Assembly (NCBI GenBank): GCA_946482355.1
Contig: CAMLRE010000129.1
Span: 1-6,473, forward strand
Origin: an uncultured Bdellovibrio sp.
GTDB taxonomy: Bacteria; Bdellovibrionota; Bdellovibrionia; Bdellovibrionales; Bdellovibrionaceae
DNA: 6,473 nt
Direction: 5' to 3'
Below are positions 1 to 5,786 of the stretch, piece by piece. Position numbers and translations under genes: made by a program. A model generated the notes under the pieces. It was not told where the DNA came from, made no database searches, and saw nothing but the letters and a program-made list of their open reading frames with translations. Numbering within the stretch: the stretch's first letter is position 1; each line of letters opens with the position of its first letter.

Positions 1-918
1 CTCTTGCATGTCTTGTAATTCCATGAAAGAGAACGGATTTTTAGCGTTGTAGCGTTTAGGAATGTTTAACATCTCTAAACGTTGATCTGCTATGTACTCT
101 AAGTATTGGCGCATATCAGTTACTGATAAACCTGCAATACCGTGAGTTAAAAGATCTTCAGCGAAAGTCATTTCGCACTCGATAGCATCTTCTAACATCT
201 GAACAACCATCTCTTGCATTTGTTCATTGAATAAGTTCGGATCTTCTTTGCGAACTGTATTGATCACTTCCATCGCAAAAGCCATGTGCATGCTCTCGTC
301 ACGGAATACCCAGTTAGTTCCAGAAGCTAAACCTGCTAATAAACCTTTAGAACGTAAGAAATAAACGTAAGCAAATGCTGCGAAGAAGAATAAACCTTCG
401 ATGCAAGTTGCAAAGCAGATTAAGTTCATTACGAATTTTCTGCGGTCTTCTGTTGTTTCTAATTTTTCTAAATCGTTAATTGAATCAATCCATTTGAAAG
501 CAAATTCAGCTTTCTTTTTGATAGATGGAATGTTTTCAACAGCAGCAAATGCTTTTGCACGCTCATCCGGATGCGGGATGTAGTTATCTAATAAAGTTAA
601 GTAGAACTGTACGTGTAAAGCCTCTTCATAAAGCTGACGTGATAAGTATAAACGCGCTTCAGGAGAGTTAATGTGTTTGTAAAGGTTTAACACTAAGTTG
701 TTACCAACGATAGAATCACCTGTTGCAAAGAAAGCTACTAATCTGTGGATTAAGTGCTTCTCTGAAGCTGTCATTTTCGAGTGTAAATCAACTAAGTCAG
801 TTGAAAAATCAACTTCTTCAACTGTCCAAGTGTTTTTAATACCGTTTTTGTACATTTCGTAGAAAAGCGGGTATTTCATCGGGCGTAAATTTAAATCAAA
901 TCCTGGATCTAAAATCAT
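1..918 (-). CDS. nrdB: Class Ia ribonucleotide reductase beta subunit (R2), partial: C-terminus beyond left edge
   Basis: This is the small subunit of aerobic ribonucleotide reductase. It holds the di-iron centre and stable tyrosyl radical that start reduction of NDPs to dNDPs in the large subunit. The frame is open from ATG at 918 to the window edge (306 codons read; no stop seen). Ligands follow the R2 pattern: D68, then E99 and H102 in EEALHVQFY, E174 in CIEG, and E208 and H211 in RDESMH. Y106 sits four residues after H102, matching the radical tyrosine of E. coli (Y122), so it is not a Phe-type class Ic enzyme. W31 matches the electron-transfer Trp of the N-terminus. The start has an AAAAGGA ribosome site about 7 bases upstream. 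R2 proteins usually run to about 320-375 residues, so a short tail that docks on NrdA is missing. The gene follows nrdA on the same strand, 115 bp apart, and is presumably co-transcribed. Confidence 0.95.
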   Translation of the reverse strand, partial: MILDPGFDLNLRPMKYPLFYEMYKNGIKNTWTVEEVDFSTDLVDLHSKMTASEKHLIHRLVAFFATGDSIVGNNLVLNLYKHINSPEARLYLSRQLYEEALHVQFYLTLLDNYIPHPDERAKAFAAVENIPSIKKKAEFAFKWIDSINDLEKLETTEDRRKFVMNLICFATCIEGLFFFAAFAYVYFLRSKGLLAGLASGTNWVFRDESMHMAFAMEVINTVRKEDPNLFNEQMQEMVVQMLEDAIECEMTFAEDLLTHGIAGLSVTDMRQYLEYIADQRLEMLNIPKRYNAKNPFSFMELQDMQE

Positions 919-949
919 AAAATTTCCTTTTAAAGTTTATCTTAATTTC

Positions 950-1010
950 GCGGAGCTATTGTCTCGGGCTCCTGCCCTCGACCCACTCCGCTTCGCTACG
1001 GGGCTGGCGC
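950..1010 (-). repeat. GC-rich structured spacer element between nrdA and nrdB (possible REP-like unit)
   Basis: This is a sharply GC-rich island in AT-rich surroundings: 37 of 50 bases are G or C at 961-1010. On the mRNA (minus) strand it can fold as follows. An outer stem GCGGAG/CTCCGC pairs 986-991 with 950-955. Inside it, 961-982 forms GTC-GA-GGGC, loop AGGA, GCCC-GA-GAC, which is a helix with symmetric tandem G.A mismatches. Those mismatches become less stable C/T mismatches on the other strand, so the structure looks designed for the nrd transcript. The adjoining CCGTAGCGAAGCGG (988-1001) contains the GCGAAGC core and offers a competing fold with the outer stem. No second copy exists in this window, so calling it a dispersed repeat is inference from its composition. 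It could instead be a regulatory or mRNA-stability element. Confidence 0.45.
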
Positions 1011-1011
1011 G

Positions 1012-1037
1012 ATAAAATAGCCTCCTGGCTATTTTAT
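1012..1037 (-). other. Perfect 11-bp hairpin over the nrdA stop codon
   Basis: ATAAAATAGCC (1012-1022) pairs perfectly with GGCTATTTTAT (1027-1037) around a four-base loop that reads AGGA in the mRNA. The nrdA stop codon (1034-1036) lies inside the stem. No U-run follows the stem on the minus strand (the sequence continues CGCGCCAGCC), so it is not a classic intrinsic terminator. It more likely acts as a processing or stability barrier that sets the nrdA:nrdB ratio, or is part of the adjacent GC-rich element. The stem is seen directly; the role is inferred. Confidence 0.55.
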
Positions 1038-3487
1038 TGACAAGCCTCACATGCTTCAGGGTTTTCTAAGCTACAAGCAATCACTTCAGAATCTGAATAT
1101 TCCTTTTTCGGAGCTGCTTGTGCTGCTGGAGCTGCATTCATCGCAGGAGCAGTTGAAGCATCAGCTTTAGCCGAAGAAGCTTTAGAAACTGTCGTTTTAG
1201 CGATTGAAGTCGCCGGACGAGAGCGTAAGTAGTAAGTTGTTTTAATTCCGCGTTTCCAAGCGTACATGTACATTGAAGATAATTTTCCGATCGTTGGAGA
1301 TTCAGAGAATAAGTTCAATGATTGTGATTGGTCGATAAACGCTCCACGATCGGCACCCATATCAATTAACGCTTTCATCGGAACTTCCCAAACTGTGCGG
1401 TAAAGTTCTTGAACGTCAGCAGGAATTGAAGCTAGGCCTTGGATCGAACCTTCACTTAATTTGATTTCGTTACGTAATTCTTCATTCCAAAGACCACGTT
1501 GTTTTAAATCAGCTACTAAGTAACGGTTAACTTGCATGAATTCACCAGAAAGTGTTTCACGTTTAAATAAGTTAGAAACTTGTGGCTCAGTTGCTTCGTA
1601 ACAACCAACGATAGAAGCGATAGTTGCTGTTGGTGCAATCGCAATCATTAATGAGTTACGTAAGCCAGTTTTTTTGATTTTTGCTTTAAGAGCGTTCCAA
1701 CGAGTTTCGTCAGTTGGTTTAACACCCCAAAGGTCAAATTGTAATAAACCTTGAGCCGCTTTTGTATCAGCAAACGCCGTGTGAGCACCGTGTTTCTCAG
1801 CTAATTCAGCAGAAGCTGTTAAAGCGTGGAAGTAGATCTCTTCTTGGATGCGAGCAGATAATTTTTGAGCTGCTTCAGAGTCAAATGGGTATTTTAATTG
1901 GAAGAAAGCATCTTGAAGACCCATGATACCTAAACCAACCGGACGCCATTTGTGATTTGAATCCTGAGCTGTTTGGATCGGGTAGAAGTTAATATCAACT
2001 ACGCGGTCTAAGTATTTAACTGCTGTTTGAACAGTTTTAGCTAATTTTTCGAAATCAAATTGGCCATTCACGATATGGCGACCTAAGTTTACAGAACCTA
2101 AGTTACAAACCGCTGTTTCTTTGTTTGAAGTCACTTCTAAAATCTCTGTGCAAAGATTTGATAAGTGAATCACGTTTTCAGGCTTACCAGTTTGGTTGGC
2201 TTTCATGTTTGAAGCGTCTTTGAACGTCATCCAACCGTTACCAGTTTGAGCTAACGTTTTCATCATACGAGCATATAAATCACGTGCTTTGATTTGTTTT
2301 ACATATAATTTTTTAGCTTCAGCTTCTTCGAAAGCTTTTTCGAATTCTGGACCATAAGTGTCTACGAAATGAGGAACAACGCGTGGATCAAATAAAGACC
2401 ACATTGCATCTGCTTCAACACGTTTCATGAATAAATCTGGAACCCAGTTAGCCATGTTTAAGTTGTGAGTACGTTTTTGTTCGTCACCTGTGTTGTCACG
2501 TAACTCTAAGAACTCTTCAACGTCAGCATGCCATGTCTCTAAGTAAACACACGCAGCCCCTTTACGTTTACCACCTTGGTTCACAGCCGCTACAGATGAA
2601 TCCATAGTTTTTAACCATGGAATAATACCGTTAGAGTGACCGTTTGTTCCTTTGATTAATGAACCACGGCTACGTACACGTGAGTATGATACCCCGATAC
2701 CGCCAGCAAATTTAGATAACATAGCGATGTCTGCGTATTTTTGGTAAATAGCTTTTAAATCATCATCCGGAGAATCTAATAAGTAACAAGAACTCATTTG
2801 AGGGCGCATAGTTCCCGAGTTAAATAACGTCGGAGTTGACGGCATATAATCGTGAGATGAGATTAATTTGTAAAATTCGATAGCTTCAACCGGGTTAGTT
2901 GAAAGACCGCAAGCCACACGCATAAAGAAGTACTGAGGAGTTTCGAAAACTTGGCGTGAAGTCGGGTTTTTTAATAAGTAACGGTCATAAACTGTACGTA
3001 ATCCGAAATATTCAAAACGGTCAGTTTTGTAGTGTTCGATCGCCGCACATAATTCAGCTTTGTGAGCCATTACGAATTTGTATGTATCTTCTGATAATAA
3101 ACCGTTGTTAAAGCCAAATGCTACTGAATCAGCGAAAGAGCCGATTTTTTGCGATTTAACTTCTTCATCAATATATGTAGATAATAAACGAGCTGCTAAA
3201 CGAGAGTATTCTGGATCTTCACCGATTAATAATGAAGCTGTTTGAATACATAAGTTATCTAATTCTTTAGTTGTAGCGCCATCGTATAATCCAGAAATAG
3301 CTTTAGTAGCTACACGTAATGGATCGATTTGTTGTAAACCTTGAGCGTTGCGGTTTACGCGCTCAACGATCTTTGTAACGTCAACCGGCTCTAAAGTGCC
3401 GTCACGTTTTTTTACTCTCATCATATGAGAGCCAGTGTTTGCACTGTGGTTTGATGTTCCTGCAGTCATTGTATTAGTTGTCGTCAT
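1034..3487 (-). CDS. nrdA: Class Ia ribonucleoside-diphosphate reductase alpha subunit (R1)
   Basis: This is the catalytic subunit that reduces ribonucleoside diphosphates to deoxy forms, working with the NrdB radical donor in the cytoplasm. The order is: a 21-residue Thr/Asn/Ser-rich leader; an ATP-cone at about 22-112 (MRVKKRDGT...), expected to sense ATP/dATP; the R1 barrel; an Ala/Lys-rich linker (about 760-795); and a mobile redox tail. Active-site residues are visible: C234 (SSCYLL) and C461 (AVCNLG) as the disulfide pair; N444, C446 and E448 in NLCTEI, where C446 is the thiyl radical site; and Y752-Y753 in TTYYLRSRP for radical transfer. The tail CSLENPEACEACQ carries C813 and C816 for re-reduction. 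The sequence is closer to the eukaryotic R1 type (ETWHADVEEFLELR, CSLENP) than to E. coli NrdA. At 817 aa it is longer than E. coli's 761, mainly from the leader and linker. The ATG at 3487 is supported by GAGGGG (3495-3500) seven bases upstream; M22/M23 are alternatives without that support. Confidence 0.97.
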   Translation of the reverse strand: MTTTNTMTAGTSNHSANTGSHMMRVKKRDGTLEPVDVTKIVERVNRNAQGLQQIDPLRVATKAISGLYDGATTKELDNLCIQTASLLIGEDPEYSRLAARLLSTYIDEEVKSQKIGSFADSVAFGFNNGLLSEDTYKFVMAHKAELCAAIEHYKTDRFEYFGLRTVYDRYLLKNPTSRQVFETPQYFFMRVACGLSTNPVEAIEFYKLISSHDYMPSTPTLFNSGTMRPQMSSCYLLDSPDDDLKAIYQKYADIAMLSKFAGGIGVSYSRVRSRGSLIKGTNGHSNGIIPWLKTMDSSVAAVNQGGKRKGAACVYLETWHADVEEFLELRDNTGDEQKRTHNLNMANWVPDLFMKRVEADAMWSLFDPRVVPHFVDTYGPEFEKAFEEAEAKKLYVKQIKARDLYARMMKTLAQTGNGWMTFKDASNMKANQTGKPENVIHLSNLCTEILEVTSNKETAVCNLGSVNLGRHIVNGQFDFEKLAKTVQTAVKYLDRVVDINFYPIQTAQDSNHKWRPVGLGIMGLQDAFFQLKYPFDSEAAQKLSARIQEEIYFHALTASAELAEKHGAHTAFADTKAAQGLLQFDLWGVKPTDETRWNALKAKIKKTGLRNSLMIAIAPTATIASIVGCYEATEPQVSNLFKRETLSGEFMQVNRYLVADLKQRGLWNEELRNEIKLSEGSIQGLASIPADVQELYRTVWEVPMKALIDMGADRGAFIDQSQSLNLFSESPTIGKLSSMYMYAWKRGIKTTYYLRSRPATSIAKTTVSKASSAKADASTAPAMNAAPAAQAAPKKEYSDSEVIACSLENPEACEACQ

Positions 3488-3707
3488 GACAATACCCCTC
3501 GTTCTTAAATCTCTTTAGATCCCCATCCAAAAAGACAGTAAAAAGCACCCTTTGTTTTTCCCCCTCGGAAAAACAACGATTAAATTAGTCCAGTTCAATT
3601 GTTTCAAGAAAATTTTAGTTGACCGTCCTGATCAACTTCGCGAGCCAATTGTTTTGATCTGTCTTCGACAGACCTTAACGACCCAGATGGCTAGTCTCGA
3701 CTTACTG
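3488..3707 (-). other. Long, hairpin-rich 5' leader of the nrdA-nrdB transcript
   Basis: If transcription starts near the NrdR box, about 220 nt are untranslated before nrdA. In mRNA sense it can form several stems. TCGAC/GTCGA spans 3697-3711. GGTCTGTC-GAA-GACAGATC spans 3674-3656 (8 bp with one G.U). It is enclosed by AGCCA/TGGCT (3692-3688 with 3647-3643). GTTGATC-AGGAC-GGTCAAC spans 3636-3618 (7 bp with one G.U). TTGTTTTTCC-GAGGG-GGAAAAACAA spans 3576-3552 (10 bp). The motif AAACAATTG occurs twice. The 10-bp stem is not directly followed by a U-run, so it is not a clear attenuator. I recognise no known riboswitch class. The stems are seen; the existence of a functional leader is inferred. 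Confidence 0.4.
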
Positions 3708-3711
3708 TCGA

Positions 3712-3727
3712 TCACTATATCTAGTGG
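3712..3727 (-). promoter_or_regulatory. NrdR box and likely nrdA promoter region
   Basis: The 16-mer TCACTATATCTAGTGG matches the NrdR box consensus (acaCwAtATaTwGtgt) at 13 of 16 positions, including the invariant C...ATAT...G core, and contains the inverted repeat CACTA-TATC-TAGTG. NrdR is the ATP/dATP-sensing repressor of ribonucleotide reductase genes, so the site fits its position upstream of nrdA. NrdR sites usually come in pairs about three helical turns apart. A weaker match (10 of 16) lies at 3745-3760, 33 bp away start to start, ending CTGTGT. On the minus strand the box contains TATAGT (3719-3714), a plausible -10 element, with TATAGG (3752-3747) as an alternative. Neither has a good -35, so the exact promoter is uncertain. 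Confidence 0.7.
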
Positions 3728-3994
3728 TGCGAATACCAGCTCATGTCCTATAAGCTGTGTTTTGTTCTTGAATCTAGGTTTAAATATTTCGAACCGTTAA
3801 TCAAACATTTTTCTTATATTTTTCAAATTATTTTCAAAGGTCTTGCTGGACTTTTGGGCATGCGCTATGCGAAAAGTGAAGCTGTATAAAACTAAACTGA
3901 AGTGGTTTTCTCTCTCGAGAAATGGTGTCAATAGTAAATTTTCGTCTTTTTTTTGAGGTTTGTGTAACGATAAAATTTAAGATTCTGAAATGAT
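3728..3994. other. AT-rich intergenic region upstream of the nrd promoter; no gene seen
   Basis: This stretch lies between the stop of the radical SAM gene and the NrdR box. It holds short inverted repeats only: CAGCT/AGCTG (3737-3757); a 19-bp near-palindrome GGTTTAAATATTTCGAACC (3777-3795); ACTTTT...AAAAGT around GCAT-GCGCT-ATGC (near 3850-3877); and TTTCTC/GAGAAA around TCTCGAGA (3906-3922). No stem followed by a U-run is visible on the minus strand after the gene at 3995, so its terminator is not identified. TTGACA at 3931-3926 has no -10 partner at the right distance. Reading frames here are a dozen codons or fewer and lack ribosome sites. The AT-rich palindrome could bind an activator or serve as an UP element, but that is speculation. 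Confidence 0.4.
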
Positions 3995-5023
3995 CTAAAT
4001 TCGCTCAACTCGCAGTCGCATATTTTCAAATAAAACGTTGTCATTTTCGTTTTGATTGTTCAAGAGGCATCCTTGATAGGTTTTCGACTCGCGAAAACGA
4101 TCAATAATGTACTGGTGAGTTCCCATTTTATCAGAAGTCCACTTTGGAGCGATCAATTCATCCCAGCGAGACGCAAAAGCAGCTAATCTATGAACCGCAA
4201 TGCGTGGGTGAAGGTATGACATAAACAGTTTCACACGCTCGGTGTACTGTTCGCGTTCAATCGGCGTAAATTTTCCTTCAGCATACCACTTAGCAAGCTC
4301 AGTGTTCGTTAGAACATGCAGGTTATGAAGTTTCACATTCGTGATTGGTAAATCGTTACAGATTAAGGCCTGCTGTTTGATTTCTTCTTCGGTTTCATTC
4401 GGAGACCCGATGATTAAATGAATTCCTAAATCCACCGCTGTAGAATTTGCGATTTTATCAATAGCTTTAAGTGAATCAGCCCCTGAATGGCCTCGCTGCA
4501 TGAACTCTAAATGGTGGTCAAAAAAGCTTTGAACACCTAATTCAACAGCGACAAACGATTTTTGATAGTACTCTTGCCAAAGATTTAAAACCGCAGGCGA
4601 TAAGCAATCAGGGCGGGTGCCGACAACAAATCCTTTAACAAAAGGGTATGATAAGGCGGTCTCGAAATTTTCACGTAAAGCTGAAACTTTTGTGAACGTA
4701 TTTGTGTAAGCCTGAAAGTAAACTAGAAATTTTTTAGAATTATACTCTTCGCCGATTTGAACTTGGTATTTTTCAATCTGTTCGCGTAAGCCCATTTGAA
4801 AAGATTCTTCACGGGCGGCTGAACCCCAGACATCACAAAAGCTGCAGGTTTTCATACCTTTTAAACCCATACGGTTCGGGCAATCATCCACCACAGTTAC
4901 AGGAATCTTGTAAACCTTCTCGCCGAAGATTCTTTTGTAGTGTTCTGCAATACTGTGATAGGGTAAGCCCCGCCAGCCTTTTTCCATAGGGGATTGTATA
5001 GTGGATCTCAAATCTTTTGTCAT
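3995..5023 (-). CDS. Radical SAM protein, YhcC/YtqA (TIGR01212, MnmL-like) family
   Basis: The protein has the family's iron-sulfur signature C48-x11-C60-x2-C63 (DCPNRMGLKGMKTCSFC), whose three Cys bind the 4Fe-4S cluster that cleaves SAM. Other family blocks follow in order: VYFQAYTNTF (101-110), GTRPDC (135-140), VELGVQS (160-166), RGHSGADS (177-184), HLIIGSPNE (202-210) and KLHNLHVL (231-238). At 342 aa it is close to the usual length of just over 300. Gram-positive YtqA of this family was renamed MnmL and is needed to make mnm5s2U at tRNA position 34, together with a methylase. The divergent neighbour here is also a wobble-uridine methylase, which supports that role, but E. coli YhcC shows that family membership alone does not prove it. 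No good ribosome site precedes ATG 5023. The in-frame ATG at 4987 (M13) is a serious alternative that keeps all conserved blocks. The C-terminal 25 residues are Asn-rich and not conserved in my recollection of the family. Confidence 0.88.
   Translation of the reverse strand: MTKDLRSTIQSPMEKGWRGLPYHSIAEHYKRIFGEKVYKIPVTVVDDCPNRMGLKGMKTCSFCDVWGSAAREESFQMGLREQIEKYQVQIGEEYNSKKFLVYFQAYTNTFTKVSALRENFETALSYPFVKGFVVGTRPDCLSPAVLNLWQEYYQKSFVAVELGVQSFFDHHLEFMQRGHSGADSLKAIDKIANSTAVDLGIHLIIGSPNETEEEIKQQALICNDLPITNVKLHNLHVLTNTELAKWYAEGKFTPIEREQYTERVKLFMSYLHPRIAVHRLAAFASRWDELIAPKWTSDKMGTHQYIIDRFRESKTYQGCLLNNQNENDNVLFENMRLRVERI
4988..4993 (+). promoter_or_regulatory. Ribosome binding site that fixes the GTG start at 5001
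   Basis: AGGGGA is followed by seven bases (TTGTATA) and then GTG, an ideal Shine-Dalgarno spacing. This supports GTG 5001 over any downstream start. It also places the site inside the first codons, or just upstream, of the divergent radical SAM gene. Confidence 0.75.
4995..5023 (-). promoter_or_regulatory. Candidate promoter for the radical SAM gene, possibly leaderless start at 4987
   Basis: On the minus strand ATGACA (5023-5018; 5 of 6 to TTGACA) is followed by exactly 17 bases and then TATACA (5000-4995; 4 of 6 to TATAAT). A start about seven bases downstream falls at 4988-4987, right at the in-frame ATG of 4987. If this promoter is used, the mRNA would be leaderless or nearly so, and the ATG at 5023 would not be transcribed. 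That fits the lack of a ribosome site before either ATG. It rests on motif matching alone. Confidence 0.4.
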
Positions 5024-5786
5024 TGAATTAACCGCCGATGGAAGTCCTACACTACGGCTTAAAAATTCAAATGCCTTACACCCCGAAAAAATGCCAGAAT
5101 CTATGCACCATTCCGGTGGCGCTGCCTCTGAAACTCTTTATATCTACACAGAGCCGTTTAAAAATACTTTACAGGCGCTGAGTGAGCTTAAACAAAATCA
5201 GCTCTCAATTGGCGTTGTGGGGCTTGGTTTGGGGTATATTGAGCTTTCACTTTTGCAAAATCTAACTCTAAATCTAAATCCTGCCATTTCTGCCAACCTG
5301 ACAAGTTTTGAAAAAGAAACTGAATTGGTTGAAGCTTTCGAAGCCTGGCTTAACGGAAATACAAATTCAACCTACGATTTAATCTGCGAAAAGCTTTCTG
5401 TAGATAAAAATAAGGTTTTTGAATACTCAAAAGCCCAAACGGGGAGTCTAAGCAGCAATCCCCGCTTAGTTGATTGGAAAAAGTCAGGGGAATTAACTGC
5501 CAAAACTTCCATCTCTCAGCCATTTCACTTTGTGGCCTACGATGCTTTTAGTCAGTTTACCGATGGTCCGTTATGGACCGATGAATTTCTAGATTTTTTT
5601 CTTACGAATTTATGCGCGAAAGATTGCGTATTTGCCACTTACGCTTGTACTGGAAATTTAAAACGGGCGCTTCAAAGAAATGGGTTTTTATTCATTAAAC
5701 GCCCGGGGTTTAGCGGAAAAAGAGATGCAACGTTAGCTCTGCGCGGAGAGTTTATTGCTCTTCGCCATCTTTTCCAAAACGTTTAA
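5001..5786 (+). CDS. mnmD: MnmD/MnmC2-like tRNA U34 aminomethyl-uridine methyltransferase
   Basis: This is likely the SAM-dependent enzyme that methylates nm5U (or nm5s2U) at the wobble position of tRNA to mnm5U. It corresponds to the N-terminal half of E. coli MnmC, without the FAD oxidase half. The N-terminus has the stand-alone MnmD pattern LTADGSPTLRL (10-20) and ESMHHSGGAASETLYIY (33-49). The SAM-binding loop is GVVGLGLGY (71-79), with an acidic residue at E104 (FEKE) after the second strand. The catalytic block is YDAFS (180-184; D181 aligns with the key Asp of MnmC LDGFAP) followed by LWTDEF. The end is ATYACTGNLKRAL (212-223) and KRPGFSGKRD (233-242), matching TYSSAG-VRRAL and KxxGFGxKRE of the family. 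At 261 aa it is single-domain. The insert at about 118-172, between the Rossmann strands, is longer than in E. coli and poorly conserved. The GTG start has a strong ribosome site. The 5' end abuts or overlaps a divergent MnmL-like gene, and the 3' end overlaps a PilZ gene convergently. Confidence 0.85.
   Translation: MDLKSFVIELTADGSPTLRLKNSNALHPEKMPESMHHSGGAASETLYIYTEPFKNTLQALSELKQNQLSIGVVGLGLGYIELSLLQNLTLNLNPAISANLTSFEKETELVEAFEAWLNGNTNSTYDLICEKLSVDKNKVFEYSKAQTGSLSSNPRLVDWKKSGELTAKTSISQPFHFVAYDAFSQFTDGPLWTDEFLDFFLTNLCAKDCVFATYACTGNLKRALQRNGFLFIKRPGFSGKRDATLALRGEFIALRHLFQNV

Noticed and set aside
401..583. 60-codon reading frame on the plus strand inside nrdB
   Set aside because: It is antisense to a well-conserved part of nrdB (metal-ligand region) and shows no recognisable protein features; it is a shadow of the codon bias.
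1012..1037. Intrinsic terminator after nrdA
   Set aside because: The stem is strong but is followed by CGCGCC, not a U-run, and nrdB continues downstream on the same strand.
3505..3525. Three-codon upstream frame (ATG GGG ATC TAA) in the nrdA leader
   Set aside because: No ribosome site before it; most likely chance.
3552..3800. 82-codon plus-strand frame starting with TTG
   Set aside because: It has no ribosome site, begins inside a hairpin, and runs across the nrd leader and NrdR box; the protein has no recognisable features.
3778..3800. GGTTCGAA on the minus strand resembling a tRNA T-loop
   Set aside because: No acceptor stem, anticodon arm or matching T-stem partner around it; it is part of an AT-rich near-palindrome.
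3801..3899. Mini reading frames (minus ATGCCCAAAAGT..., 12 codons; plus ATGCGCTATGCG..., 9 codons)
   Set aside because: Too short, no ribosome sites, and they lie on the short palindrome near 3860.
3947..3954. Run of eight T on the plus strand as an intrinsic terminator
   Set aside because: No stable stem precedes it and no plus-strand gene ends nearby.
5024..5140. Upstream extension of the radical SAM gene beyond ATG 5023
   Set aside because: The frame stays open until a stop opposite about 5138-5140, but it has no ATG or GTG and would overlap conserved codons of mnmD.
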